From: Rhodanobacter ginsengisoli
GTDB lineage: Bacteria > Pseudomonadota > Gammaproteobacteria > Xanthomonadales > Rhodanobacteraceae
Direction: 5' to 3'
Length of the DNA stretch: 64,000 bases
Assembly: GCF_042657065.1 (NCBI RefSeq)
Contig: NZ_JBHSNF010000004.1
Location: forward strand, 186,001-250,000
Under the pieces are notes generated by a model. It was not told the DNA's origin, did no database searches, and worked only from the letters and a program-made list of their open reading frames with translations. Positions 54,232-63,688 of the stretch are shown one piece after another. The position numbers were made by a program, and so were the translations under genes. Within the stretch, counting starts at the first letter, position 1. Each line of letters starts with the position of its first letter.

Positions 54232-55437
54232 ATGCCCATGTTGATGACACCCCTCGCGGTCACCGCGTACACCGCCACGTCCGCGATGGGTAGCGGTCTG
54301 GCAGCCCAGATCGATGCCCTGCGGCACACCCGCAGCGGACTGCGCCCGAACGACATCAGCAGCGCGCCGCTGGACTGCTGGATCGGCCGTGTCGAGGGCG
54401 TGGAAGCCGTTGCCCTGCCCGCCGCGCTGGCCGACTGGGCCTGCCGCAACAACCAGCTGGCCTGGCTCGGGCTGAACCAGGACGGCTTTCTCGACCGCGT
54501 GGCCGCCGCGCGCGCACGCTATGGCGCCGGACGCGTCGCGCTGCTGCTGGGCACGTCCACCGCCAGCATCGGCGCCACCGAGGAAGCCTATCGACGGCTC
54601 GATGCCGAGGGCCGCTTTCCCGACGACCTGCGGCGCCCGGCGATCCACGCGCCGCATTCGCTGGCCGCCTTCGTCGCGGCCGCACTCGAACTGACCGGCC
54701 CGTGCCTGACCCTGTCGACCGCCTGTTCGTCCAGCGCGAAGGTGTTTGCCAGCGCCGAGCGGATGATCCGGCTCGGCCTAGTCGACGCGGCGGTGGTCGG
54801 CGGCGTCGACACGCTGTGCGACAGCGTGCTGTTCGGTTTCAATGCGCTGGAACTGGTCTCCTCCGGCCCCTGCCGCCCGTTCGATGCAGCGCGCGACGGC
54901 ATCTCGATCGGCGAGGCCGCCGGCTTCGCCCTGCTCGAGCGCGCCGCGATGGCGGCGGACGCGCCGCAGCTGCTCGGTTATGGCGAAGCCAGCGATGCGC
55001 ATCACATGTCCACGCCCCATCCGGAGGGCCTCGGCGCCGAGCTGGCGCTGCGCGACGCGCTGGACCGTGCCGGCCTGGACGCGGCGCAGGTCGACTACAT
55101 CAACCTGCACGGCACCGCCAGCCTGAAGAACGACGAGGTCGAGGCGGCCCTGGTCAACCGCACGTTTCGGGCCCGCACGCGGGCCAGTTCGACCAAGGGG
55201 TTCACCGGTCACACGCTCGGTGCCGCCGGCATCGTCGAGGCGGTGATCGCGTTGCAGGCGATCGAACACGGCCTGATTCCCGGCAACCTCGGTGGCGACT
55301 CGCCCGATCCGGGCTGCGGTGCGCCGTTCGCCTGGCACAACGAACAGCGCCAGGTCGACGTGGCGCTCAGCAACTCGTTCGGCTTCGGCGGCAACAACGC
55401 CTGCCTTGCATTCGCCCGCGCGGGGTTTGTCGCGTGA
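54232..55437 (+). CDS. Beta-ketoacyl-ACP synthase of the aryl-polyene cluster (ApeO-like)
   Basis: 401-residue condensing enzyme. The catalytic triad is complete: Cys in LSTACSSSAKVFASAE, His in DYINLHGTASLKNDE and His in STKGFTGHTLGAAG. GFGGNN closes the fold. It is followed at once by a chain-length factor, matching the ApeO:ApeC ketosynthase pair of aryl-polyene systems. It would extend the polyene chain by decarboxylative condensation with malonyl-ACP. Several ATGs occur in the first five codons. Confidence 0.9.
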   Translation: MPMLMTPLAVTAYTATSAMGSGLAAQIDALRHTRSGLRPNDISSAPLDCWIGRVEGVEAVALPAALADWACRNNQLAWLGLNQDGFLDRVAAARARYGAGRVALLLGTSTASIGATEEAYRRLDAEGRFPDDLRRPAIHAPHSLAAFVAAALELTGPCLTLSTACSSSAKVFASAERMIRLGLVDAAVVGGVDTLCDSVLFGFNALELVSSGPCRPFDAARDGISIGEAAGFALLERAAMAADAPQLLGYGEASDAHHMSTPHPEGLGAELALRDALDRAGLDAAQVDYINLHGTASLKNDEVEAALVNRTFRARTRASSTKGFTGHTLGAAGIVEAVIALQAIEHGLIPGNLGGDSPDPGCGAPFAWHNEQRQVDVALSNSFGFGGNNACLAFARAGFVA

Positions 55438-56240
55438 GTACGCTGCGCGTCTACGTCGAAGGCGTCGGCCTGTGGTCGCCGCAGCTGGCCGGCCTTGCCG
55501 CGCTGCAGGCGGTGCTGGCCGGCACCACGCCGGAACCGCCGGCGCCACGACCGGCCGCGGCACTGCTGCCGCCGAACGAACGCCGGCGCGCGCCGGTGAG
55601 CGTGCTGCTGGCGATCGAGGTGGCCGGCCAGGCCGTGGCGATGAGCGGCCAGGACGCCGCCACGCTGGCCTGCGTGTTCGCCTCCTCGCACGGTGACCAG
55701 CCGATCACCGACTACATGTGCGCCACGCTGGCGCAGGCGCCCACCGAGCTGTCGCCGATCCGCTTCCACAACTCGGTGCACAACGCACCGGTCGGCTACT
55801 GGACCATCGCCACCGACTGCCACGCGCCCTCCACCGCGGTGGCGGCGCAGCGGGCCAGCTTCGGTGCCGGGCTGCTGGAGGCGGTGAGCCAGGTGCTGGC
55901 CGAGCAGCGAAGCGTACTGCTGGTATGCAGCGACACCGATGGCAGCGGACCGCTGCGCCAGATCACCGGCTGCAGCCAGGCATTCGGCTGTGCGCTGGTG
56001 CTGGCACCGCAACCGGGTCCGTCGACGCTGGCCCGACTCGACCTGCACATGGGCGCCGATTGCGCCGATACTCCGTTGCAGGAGCCGCTGGCGAGCTGGC
56101 GCCTTGGCAACCCCTCGGCCGCCAGCCTGCCCCTGCTGGCCCTGCTGGCCGGGACCGATGGCCATTGCGCGCTGGCCGCCGCCGACACACTGGGATTGCA
56201 GATCGACGTGGCACGCATCGACAGGGAGCAAGTCATTTGA
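55434..56240 (+). CDS. Ketosynthase chain-length factor (ApeC-like)
   Basis: 268 residues from GTG 55434, overlapping the ketosynthase stop in GTGA. It is a truncated thiolase-fold protein: ATLACVFASSHGDQPITDYM and SPIRFHNSVHNAPVGYWTIA are typical of the beta-ketoacyl synthase-like chain-length family in pigment clusters. The catalytic Cys of the ketosynthase is absent, consistent with a non-catalytic partner that sets chain length. Confidence 0.85.
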   Translation: MSTLRVYVEGVGLWSPQLAGLAALQAVLAGTTPEPPAPRPAAALLPPNERRRAPVSVLLAIEVAGQAVAMSGQDAATLACVFASSHGDQPITDYMCATLAQAPTELSPIRFHNSVHNAPVGYWTIATDCHAPSTAVAAQRASFGAGLLEAVSQVLAEQRSVLLVCSDTDGSGPLRQITGCSQAFGCALVLAPQPGPSTLARLDLHMGADCADTPLQEPLASWRLGNPSAASLPLLALLAGTDGHCALAAADTLGLQIDVARIDREQVI

Positions 56241-57025
56241 ACACCGCCGCCGCACGCTGGTGCGTGCTGATCCCCTGCCTCAACGAAGAGGCCGCGATCC
56301 AGTCCGTGATCGAATCCGTGCTGGCGCTCGGTGCGCCCGTCATCGTGATCGACGATGGCTCGGACGACCGTACGCCGGAGATCGTCGCCGCCTTGCCGGT
56401 CACCCTGCTGCGCCACGACGAACGGCAGGGCAAGGGCGAGGCCCTGCGCCGGGGATTTCGCGAAGCCGTGCGCCAGGGTTACGACGCGGTGCTGACGATG
56501 GACGGCGACGGCCAGCACCTGGCCAGCGACATCCCGCGCATCGTGGCCGCGGCGATGCAGTATCCCGGCCATATCGTGATCGGCGCGCGCCTGCTCGATC
56601 GTGCGCAGCAGCCGAAAGGTCGCCGACGTGCCAACGCGATCGCCGACTGGGGCATCTCGTGGGCCTGCGCGCAGCCGATCGCCGATACCCAGAGCGGCCA
56701 GCGCTGGTATCCGCGCGCGGCGCTGGACCTGGTCGACCTGCCGGCCGAGAACTTCGTGTTCGAAGCGGCGATCCTGATCGCCGCTTCGCGCGAGAAGCAC
56801 CTGGGTGTGGTCTCGGTGCCGATCGCCTCGCGCTATCACGGCGACTTCCGGCTCAGCCATTTCAATCCGGTCGGCGACGTCACCCGCATCACCCTCTACA
56901 CGATCGGCCGGGTCATCCACTACGGCCGGATCATCGCCAGCTACCGACGCTCGCGTGCCGCGCCGATCATCGTCGACGGACACGACCAGACCGCCGAACC
57001 GGGGATGACACCCGACCCGTCGTGA
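56237..57025 (+). CDS. Family 2 glycosyltransferase in the pigment cluster
   Basis: 262 residues starting at TTG 56237, which overlaps the previous stop (TTGA) and has GGGAG eight bases upstream. GT-A fold: CVLIPCLNEEAAIQSVI, VIVIDDGSDDRTPEIV and LTMDGDGQHLASDI (DxD-type metal site), QSGQRWYPRAAL. It may sugar-modify the aryl polyene or its lipid anchor. Coupled to the halogenase downstream by a GTGA overlap. Confidence 0.85.
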   Translation: MNTAAARWCVLIPCLNEEAAIQSVIESVLALGAPVIVIDDGSDDRTPEIVAALPVTLLRHDERQGKGEALRRGFREAVRQGYDAVLTMDGDGQHLASDIPRIVAAAMQYPGHIVIGARLLDRAQQPKGRRRANAIADWGISWACAQPIADTQSGQRWYPRAALDLVDLPAENFVFEAAILIAASREKHLGVVSVPIASRYHGDFRLSHFNPVGDVTRITLYTIGRVIHYGRIIASYRRSRAAPIIVDGHDQTAEPGMTPDPS

Positions 57026-58599
57026 ACATGCCCACGCATGAGGTCGTGATCCTCGGCGGCGGCCTGGCGGGCCTGTGCCTGGCGCTGCAATTGCGCGGCG
57101 AGTTCCCGGACATGGATATCCTGGTGCTGGAGCGGCTCCGCCATCCGCTGCCCGCGGCCGCGCACAAGGTCGGCGAATCGACGGTGGAGATCGCCGCGGA
57201 TTACTTCGACAACACGCTGGGCCTGCGCGACCACATGGATACGGCGCACATCCGCAAGTTCGGCCTGCGCTACTTCTTTTCCGACGGGCGCGACGACATC
57301 GCGAACGTCACCGAGCTGGGCGTGAGCCGGATCCTTCCGATACCCAGTTACCAGATCGACCGCGGCGTGTTCGAGACCTTCCTGGGCGCCGAGGCGCGCC
57401 GCCGCGGCATCGGCTTCCGTGACGGCGCCACGGTCAAGACCTTCAGCGTCGGCACGCACGGCGCGGCGCACGAGGTGAGCTATGTCGATGACGCGGGCGA
57501 GCATCGGGTCAGTGCGCGCTGGCTGCTGGATGCCTCCGGCCGCGCCGCCCTGCTGCGCCGGCGTTTCGAGCTGACCATCGACAACGGCCACCACGCCAAC
57601 GCGGTGTGGTTTCGCATGGACACCCGGCTGGACATCGACCGCTGGAGCGACGATGCCGACTGGCACGCTCGCTGCACGCCACCCGAACGCTGGCGCTCGA
57701 CCAACCACCTGATGGGGCCGGGCTACTGGGCCTGGCTGATCCCGCTGGGCTCGGGGGCACATTCGGTGGGCATCGTCGCGGATGCGGCGATGCACCCGCT
57801 GGACGGCATGCGCGATTTCGAACGCGCGCTGGGCTGGCTGCACGCGCACCAGCCGGCGATGGGCCGGGCGATCGCCGCCGAGCGCGACAGCCTGCTCGAT
57901 TTTCGCTTCCTGCGCGACTACTCGCACAACAGCCGCCAGCTGTTTTCCGCCGACCGCTGGGCGCTGACCGGCGAAGCGGGCAGCTTCCTGGATCCGTTCT
58001 ACTCGCCCGGCAGCGACTTCATCGCGATCGCCAACACCTACATCGTGGCGCTGATCGGACATGACCGGGCCGGCCGCAGCATCGCCCCGTACGCGCACTT
58101 CTACGAGAAGCTGTACTTCTCGTTCTACGAGAACACGCTGGCGCTGTTCCGCGATCAGTACCCGCTGTTCGGCAACGCCGAGGTCTTGCCGGCCAAGGTC
58201 ACCTGGGACTACGCCTTCTACTGGGGCGTGCTGTGCCAGCTGATGTTCCAGCGACGGCTGACCGATCTGGACCTGCTCGGCGAGATGCGCGCCGAGCTGG
58301 AGCGCGCGCAGGTACTCAACACGCGCATGCAGCAGCTGTTCCGCCACTGGCATGCTGCCAGCGCCGGCACCAGCCGCCGCGAAATGCTCGATCAGACGGC
58401 ACTGGCCTGGTTCGCCGAGCTCAACCGGGGCCTGCACGACCGCCTGGACGATGCCGGCATCCGCCTGCGCCTGCGCGACAACCTGCGCCTGCTGGAAGGC
58501 CTGGCCGACGCGCTGACGTTGCAGGCCACCGGAGCCGACGCGCGCCTGCAGGCGCCATGCTCCGGTCAGCGGCAACCGCCGCTGTTCCGCGCGGCTTGA
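57022..58599 (+). CDS. Flavin-dependent halogenase-like oxidoreductase
   Basis: 525 residues from GTG 57022; ATG at 57028 is an alternative. FAD-binding GGGLAGLCLALQL, then GESTVEIAADYF. Lys79 in HIRKFGLRYFF falls at the position of the halogenase catalytic lysine, and WAWLIP (residues 236-241) matches the WxWxIP motif of flavin-dependent halogenases. PFYSPGSDFIA lies near the C-terminal flavin region. Xanthomonadins are brominated aryl polyenes, so this enzyme may brominate or chlorinate the product; that is inferred. No flavin reductase is adjacent. Confidence 0.82.
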   Translation: MNMPTHEVVILGGGLAGLCLALQLRGEFPDMDILVLERLRHPLPAAAHKVGESTVEIAADYFDNTLGLRDHMDTAHIRKFGLRYFFSDGRDDIANVTELGVSRILPIPSYQIDRGVFETFLGAEARRRGIGFRDGATVKTFSVGTHGAAHEVSYVDDAGEHRVSARWLLDASGRAALLRRRFELTIDNGHHANAVWFRMDTRLDIDRWSDDADWHARCTPPERWRSTNHLMGPGYWAWLIPLGSGAHSVGIVADAAMHPLDGMRDFERALGWLHAHQPAMGRAIAAERDSLLDFRFLRDYSHNSRQLFSADRWALTGEAGSFLDPFYSPGSDFIAIANTYIVALIGHDRAGRSIAPYAHFYEKLYFSFYENTLALFRDQYPLFGNAEVLPAKVTWDYAFYWGVLCQLMFQRRLTDLDLLGEMRAELERAQVLNTRMQQLFRHWHAASAGTSRREMLDQTALAWFAELNRGLHDRLDDAGIRLRLRDNLRLLEGLADALTLQATGADARLQAPCSGQRQPPLFRAA

Positions 58600-58632
58600 G
58601 CCTCCGGGCCGTGCGGCGCGGCGACGCGTGGG

Positions 58633-59370
58633 TCAGGCCATGCCGCCGTTGACGCCGATCACCTGGCCGTTGATGTAAGCCGCCGCATCGCTGCACAGGA
58701 ACGCGACCAGTGCGGCCACCTCCTCCGGCTTGCCGGCGCGTTGCGCGGGGACGATCTCGCGGATGCGCTCGGGCGGGAAATCCTCGCCGACCATCTTGCC
58801 CTCGATGATCCCCGGCGCCACCACGTTCACACTGATGCCGCGCGAGGCCATTTCGCGTGCCAGCGACTTGCTGGCGCCGTGCAACGCGGCCTTGGCCGCG
58901 GCGTAATTGGTCTGCCCACGGTTGCCGACCACCGCCGCCACCGAACTGATCGACACGATGCGGCCGAAGCGCGCGCGCGCCATCGGCAGCAGCAGCGGCT
59001 GGGTGACGTGGAAGAAGCCGTGCAGCGACACGTCGATCACCCGATGCCAGGCCGCCTCGGACATGCCGGCCATCGGCATGTCCTCGTGCACGCCGGCATT
59101 GTTCACCACGGCGTGGATCGTGCCTTCGGCCAGCAGCGACTCGAGCGCGGCACGACTGGCGGCGGCATCGGCCACGTCGAACGCCACCGCCTGCGCGCTG
59201 CCACCCGCATCGCGGATCGCCGCCGCCACCGCCTCGGCGCGATCGAGCCCGCGATTGGCGTGCACGATCACGTGGTAGCCACCGTCGGCCAGGGCGCGGC
59301 AGATCGCACCGCCGAGATCACCGCTGCCGCCGGTAACCAGCGCGCGTCGTGCAGTTCGGGGTTCGGACAT
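58633..59370 (-). CDS. 3-oxoacyl-ACP reductase (FabG/ApeQ-like)
   Basis: 245-residue short-chain dehydrogenase. The NADP-binding TGGSGDLGGAICRAL and NNAGVHEDMPM are followed by catalytic Ser in IVSISSVAAVVGNRGQ and Tyr/Lys in NYAAAKAALHG. The end AAYINGQVIGVNGGMA is FabG-like. In the cluster it would reduce the 3-keto group of the growing polyene. It lies last in the minus-strand block, 15 bases after the ApeP-like gene. Confidence 0.92.
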   Translation of the reverse strand: MSEPRTARRALVTGGSGDLGGAICRALADGGYHVIVHANRGLDRAEAVAAAIRDAGGSAQAVAFDVADAAASRAALESLLAEGTIHAVVNNAGVHEDMPMAGMSEAAWHRVIDVSLHGFFHVTQPLLLPMARARFGRIVSISSVAAVVGNRGQTNYAAAKAALHGASKSLAREMASRGISVNVVAPGIIEGKMVGEDFPPERIREIVPAQRAGKPEEVAALVAFLCSDAAAYINGQVIGVNGGMA

Positions 59371-59385
59371 GGCGGACTCGCTCGA

Positions 59386-59826
59386 TCAGCTGGCTGGATG
59401 GATGACCGCGGCACGCCCGCTGGCGAGCAGCCGGCCACGATGCTCGACGCGAAACGCATACTGCGCACCACTGTCGTCGGCGTAAAGGCACTCGGCATGG
59501 ACGTCCAGATGGCCGTCCAGCCGGTCCACGTATTCCTCGAACAACTGCACGTCGCGCAGGCTGACCAGCCGGCCGGGGCGCATCGCCTCGCTACCGCCCG
59601 CGCGCGCCCGCAGGGCGCCATGCACGGCCATCGCCTGCGCGCCGTATTCGGCCAGGTGCACCGCGTGCAGGCCATCCGCGCCGCGCAGCGGGTGGTCGCT
59701 GCGGGCGTGGCCGGCGCTGGTCGCATGGATCGTGCGCTCGTCCCACGCCTGCACCGCATCGAGCAGGCACATCGTGCCCGCGTGCGGAATCAGGTGCGCC
59801 CAGTCAGTCTTCGGCAGCATGCGCAT
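59386..59826 (-). CDS. Hotdog-fold 3-hydroxyacyl-ACP dehydratase (ApeP-like)
   Basis: 146 residues with the FabZ-related hotdog fold: LIPHAGTMCLLDAVQAWDER gives the family's IPH.G.M.LLD opening, and DGLHAVHLAEYGAQAMAVHG the central helix. It overlaps the MMPL gene by 23 bases (or 17 if started at the second ATG, 59820). In E. coli ApeP works with ApeI as dehydratase; an ApeI-like gene is present at 63685. Confidence 0.85.
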   Translation of the reverse strand: MRMLPKTDWAHLIPHAGTMCLLDAVQAWDERTIHATSAGHARSDHPLRGADGLHAVHLAEYGAQAMAVHGALRARAGGSEAMRPGRLVSLRDVQLFEEYVDRLDGHLDVHAECLYADDSGAQYAFRVEHRGRLLASGRAAVIHPAS

Positions 59827-62128
59827 GCGGCGCCATCAGGATCGAGAGGCAGAAGTGGAACGCCACGCCCAGGCTCACGGTGAGACCGATCGCGCGCAGC
59901 ACCGGGATCGTGGCCCAGGCCAGCATGCCGAACACCAGCAGGGCGGACAGCACGCACACGATGGTGGCGTGCAGGGTGCGCCGCTGTTCGGCCGGGTCGC
60001 CGGTATCGCGTTCGAAGAACAGGGCGTAATGCAGGCCGAGGCCGCCGGCGAGGATCAGCGCCACGAGGTGGAACAGCGAAATCTCGATCCCGGCCAGCCG
60101 CTCCACCGCCAGCACCAGGAAGGTCGCCAGGGTCATCGGCGCCAGCACGTGCCAGGCGCGGCGCGCGCTGCGCAGCGCGAACGTGATGGCCAGCACCAGC
60201 AGCAGGCTGGCGACCAGCAGCGCCTGCAGGATGCGCGTGCGGTATGCCGCCACCAGCGATTCGGAGGCCGCCTTCAGGTCGAGCAGGCGCACGTTGCCGC
60301 CGCTGTCCGCGCCCAGCGCCTGCAGCGCCGCCACGTCGTGCACGCCGCTGATCGTGCCCAGCCCGAGCCAGTGGCCTTCGCGCTTCACCAGCATCGCGGC
60401 GAGCCGCTGGCCCAGTGGCGTCTGCGCGTAGCGCTCGGGGGTCAGCGGCGGCAGGCTGCGGGCCGTCTGCACGTCGTCGAGGAACGGCTCAAACAGGTCG
60501 GCGCGGAATGGCAGGCCCTGCAATGCGGCATTCAGTTCGCGCTGCAAACTGGCGCGATCGGGCAGCTTGCGCTGGCGCGCCTGCTGCAGCGCCACTGACG
60601 GCAGGTAGCGCGACGGCAATTCCAGCGCATCGACCGCATGGCTTGCCACCAGTGCATCGACCCGCGGCTGCAGTTTTTCCGACAGCGCCAGCACGCCCTG
60701 CTCGGTCGGTGCCTGCAGCACCAGCAGGTAGCGCACATCCGGTGCGCCGAGTGCCTCGCGCAGGCGGGCGTCGTGTTGCAGCATGGCCGGCGGCAACGGG
60801 GTCAGCGCGGCCAGGTTGTTCTGCCAGAATGGGCCCGGCGCAAGCGCCAGCATCAGCACGATCGCCAGCGCCACCAGCAATGGAATCCAGCGCGGTCGCG
60901 GCAGCCGGTCGACGAATCCGCGCGCCTTGATCAGCCAGCGCATGTCGGCCACGTCCCGCACCCGCCGCGGCAGCAGGTGCGGCAGCAGGTAACGCGTGCT
61001 GAAGCCGGCCGCCAGCAGGCCGACGATGGTGAACACGGCCAGCTGTTTCAGCCCGTTGACGCCGGATGCGTAGAACGCCAGGTAGGCGATGCAGGCCGAG
61101 GCGATCGCGGTCAGCAGCAGCGGCCATAGGGCGCGCACGCTCTGCACCGCGTCCTCGCCGGCGCGACGATGGCTGAGCACCCGGATCGGATACTCCTGCG
61201 CCACCCCGAGCAGGGTGAAGCCGAATGCCAGTGTGATGCCGTGCACCTCGGGAAACGCCAGGGTCAGCGCGGCGATGCCGGCCAGCGCGGCACTGGCGAT
61301 CGGCAGCGAGGACAGCAGCAGCGAACTGAAGCTGCGATACGCCAGCAGCAGCAGGGTGATGAAACCGACGGTGGAAATGCGCCCGATCCAGTCCGCCTGA
61401 TGGCGCGTCTGCGCGCCGATCACCACGCTGAAGTAACCCGGCCCGCTGAGATCGAGAGTGGCGCCGGCACTGCCCGGCAGCGCATGAAAGGCCTGCCGGA
61501 TGCCGTCGATCGCCAGTTGTTGCGCGCCCGGATCGAACCCGGCGGCCACCGTCTGCACCAGCAGCAGGGCCTCGTGTCGGGGGGTGAACCACACTCCGTC
61601 GTGCAACTCGGGCGACTTCGCCGGCGCCCAGTGCTCGGCCAGCTTCAGCATCTCCAGCGTGGGGTCGCGCGGCAGCAGGCCTTTCAGCAGGCTGGCCGCG
61701 GGCGAGGACAGGTCGTCCAGCCGCTGCTGCAGCTGGTCGCCGAGATAGGCCTCGTCCAGCGGTTGCGTGTCCAGCGTGGGCGAGAGCAGGTAGCGATACG
61801 GCAGCAGGTGGGAGTCGAGTGCGCCCAGGTCGAAACTGCCGTTGACTACCTGGCTGTAGCGCGGGTCGTGCTGCAACGCCTTGACCAGGCCCTGGCTCAG
61901 CGCCGCCAGCCGGGCATCGGGCTGGCCATTGATGGACAGCAGCAGCAGGCGCGAACCCGGCCCGTCGCCGACCTGTTCCATCAGCAGGCGCTGATCCGGC
62001 GTGGTCGGGGCCGGCATGAAGCTGCGCAGGTCGGTGCTGATCTTCAGGCGCTGGCTGACCATCCAGCCGAGTCCGGCCAGGGCCAGCAACCACAGGATCA
62101 GCAGCGCCGCCCGGCCGCCCCGCCGCAT
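59804..62128 (-). CDS. MMPL/RND-type exporter of the pigment cluster
   Basis: 774 residues from ATG 62128, two bases after the preceding stop; a GTG at 62149 is an alternative. It has about 12 membrane helices in two RND-like halves, each with a large periplasmic loop: helices near AALLILWLLALAGLGWMV, ISTVGFITLLLLAYRSF, and the C-terminal half LVASLLLVLAITFALRSARR. Members in aryl-polyene and xanthomonadin clusters are thought to move the pigment to the outer membrane. Next to a LolA-like carrier. Confidence 0.88.
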   Translation of the reverse strand: MRRGGRAALLILWLLALAGLGWMVSQRLKISTDLRSFMPAPTTPDQRLLMEQVGDGPGSRLLLLSINGQPDARLAALSQGLVKALQHDPRYSQVVNGSFDLGALDSHLLPYRYLLSPTLDTQPLDEAYLGDQLQQRLDDLSSPAASLLKGLLPRDPTLEMLKLAEHWAPAKSPELHDGVWFTPRHEALLLVQTVAAGFDPGAQQLAIDGIRQAFHALPGSAGATLDLSGPGYFSVVIGAQTRHQADWIGRISTVGFITLLLLAYRSFSSLLLSSLPIASAALAGIAALTLAFPEVHGITLAFGFTLLGVAQEYPIRVLSHRRAGEDAVQSVRALWPLLLTAIASACIAYLAFYASGVNGLKQLAVFTIVGLLAAGFSTRYLLPHLLPRRVRDVADMRWLIKARGFVDRLPRPRWIPLLVALAIVLMLALAPGPFWQNNLAALTPLPPAMLQHDARLREALGAPDVRYLLVLQAPTEQGVLALSEKLQPRVDALVASHAVDALELPSRYLPSVALQQARQRKLPDRASLQRELNAALQGLPFRADLFEPFLDDVQTARSLPPLTPERYAQTPLGQRLAAMLVKREGHWLGLGTISGVHDVAALQALGADSGGNVRLLDLKAASESLVAAYRTRILQALLVASLLLVLAITFALRSARRAWHVLAPMTLATFLVLAVERLAGIEISLFHLVALILAGGLGLHYALFFERDTGDPAEQRRTLHATIVCVLSALLVFGMLAWATIPVLRAIGLTVSLGVAFHFCLSILMAPHAHAAED

Positions 62129-62130
62129 GG

Positions 62131-62805
62131 TCAGGGCGTGCCCTGGCACAGTGCCTGCAGGGCCTCGCGCGTGGGTTGTGCCGGCATCTTCGCGGCCAGC
62201 GGGCCGAGCAGGTCGACCGCCAGATCGCCGTCGGCCTCCTGCATGTGCATGCAGCGCGATTGCGCCGCATAACCATCGATGCTGATGCTGGCGACGGTCT
62301 TCGCCACGGTCGCGTCACGCGGCGTCAGGGTCAGCGTCCAGGCGCCGTGCTCGTCGCCGGTCTGGCGGATCTCGAACGCCTGCTGCAATCGGGCGGCATC
62401 GCCGCTGAGCAGTGCCACGAAACTGTCCAGCAACACCTGCAGCTGCGGCGCGCGCTTCAGCGAGAAGTGGCGCGGACGCTTGCCGTCGCGTTGCTGGGTC
62501 ACCTCGCCATCGGCGATGGTGGCGGTCTCGTGCTGCGGATGATCGACGCGGCGCTGCAACTGGTTGCCGCCCAGCCACGACAACTCGCCGGACACCACCA
62601 GTGGGCGATCGAGCACCTGCAGGAAGCGCGCTTCGGCAAAGGCGGTATGCGCCGGTGCCGGCTGGCCCAGCGCATCGATGAGGTTCTGCCCGACCGCGGT
62701 GGACGCGATGGCCGGTGCCGCGGACGGCTCAGGCGCTGACGCGATCGCCCACAACGGCAGCAACAGCAGGGCCAGCCACAGCAGGCGTGTCTTGCCAGAA
62801 ATCAT
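62131..62805 (-). CDS. LolA-related outer-membrane lipid carrier protein
   Basis: 224 residues from ATG 62805, inside the end of the acyltransferase ORF (76-bp overlap); ATG 62835 is an alternative. Signal peptide around LLWLALLLLPLWAIASA. The mature part has LolA-like beta strands (FAEARFLQVLDRPLVVSGEL, DATVAKTVASISIDGY) and Cys near both ends of the last third. It probably ferries the polyene lipid across the periplasm together with the MMPL exporter. Confidence 0.75.
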   Translation of the reverse strand: MISGKTRLLWLALLLLPLWAIASAPEPSAAPAIASTAVGQNLIDALGQPAPAHTAFAEARFLQVLDRPLVVSGELSWLGGNQLQRRVDHPQHETATIADGEVTQQRDGKRPRHFSLKRAPQLQVLLDSFVALLSGDAARLQQAFEIRQTGDEHGAWTLTLTPRDATVAKTVASISIDGYAAQSRCMHMQEADGDLAVDLLGPLAAKMPAQPTREALQALCQGTP

Positions 62806-63688
62806 AGAAGTTGAACCAGTTGTAGGGAGCGACATGGATGTAGTGTTCCAGGCGTTGCGCGTAACGGGCGATCAACGCGTCCAGTGCCGGACCACGGTTG
62901 TCTCGCGGGATCTCGACCCGATCGCTCATCGGCTCGAAGACCAGCCGATAGCGATTGCCGCCCAGATACAGGCCAAAGCACAGTACCACCGGCGCCTGCA
63001 GCACATGCGCCAGCAGCCACGGGCTGATCGGGAACGGTGCCGGCGAGCCGAGGAATTCGGTGCGGCGCAGGACTTCGTGGCCGCGCCCGCGGTCGGCCAG
63101 CATCGCCACCACCGCGCCGCTGCGGCAGGCCTCGGCCATCGCCAGCGCGATGGTGGTGCCGTCCTGCGCGGCGTCGATCACGCAGTTGCCGATCTCCGGC
63201 GCCAGCGCCTCCAGCAATTCGGTCATCGCCGGGGTTTTCTGCTTGTCCAGCACCACCCGCAACGGCATCTCCGGACGGCGCGCGCCGATCGCCCGCAGCG
63301 CCTCGAAACTGCCCTGGTGCGAGCCGAACAGCAGCACCCCGCGCCCCAGCGCGACGCGCTGCTCGAGCAGTTCCAGCCCCTGCGTCTCGATCTCGAAAGG
63401 CCTTTCCCCATGCGCCAGCAGGAAGATCCGGTCCAGGATCGTGGCGGCGAAACAGTGGATGTGACGGATCACCTGCCAGGGCGTTCCCGGCCGGCCGAAC
63501 ACGCGCTGCAGGTACTGCCTCGAGGCCAGCCGCTCCGGCCCGCGGCGCAGATAGAAATACAGCGTGATCGGGTACAGGCAGAGTCGACCCAGCCGGCGCC
63601 CGCCGTACAGCGCGATCGTGCGGATCAGCCAGATCGCGAAACGTCCACCACCCTCGGGGCGGCTTTGCCAGTGCTCGTGGTTGCTCAT
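62729..63688 (-). CDS. LpxL/HtrB-like acyltransferase in the pigment cluster
   Basis: 319 residues from ATG 63688, with AGGGA upstream and a 4-base ATGA overlap with the preceding dehydratase. It shows the lysophospholipid acyltransferase fold: SHQGSFEALRAI provides the His-x4-Glu catalytic motif. RGRGHEVLRRTEFLG and PWLLAHVLQAPVVLCFGLYL follow. One or two N-terminal membrane segments. It could attach the polyene acyl chain to a lipid or sugar acceptor (inference). Confidence 0.85.
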   Translation of the reverse strand: MSNHEHWQSRPEGGGRFAIWLIRTIALYGGRRLGRLCLYPITLYFYLRRGPERLASRQYLQRVFGRPGTPWQVIRHIHCFAATILDRIFLLAHGERPFEIETQGLELLEQRVALGRGVLLFGSHQGSFEALRAIGARRPEMPLRVVLDKQKTPAMTELLEALAPEIGNCVIDAAQDGTTIALAMAEACRSGAVVAMLADRGRGHEVLRRTEFLGSPAPFPISPWLLAHVLQAPVVLCFGLYLGGNRYRLVFEPMSDRVEIPRDNRGPALDALIARYAQRLEHYIHVAPYNWFNFYDFWQDTPAVAGPAVAAVVGDRVSA

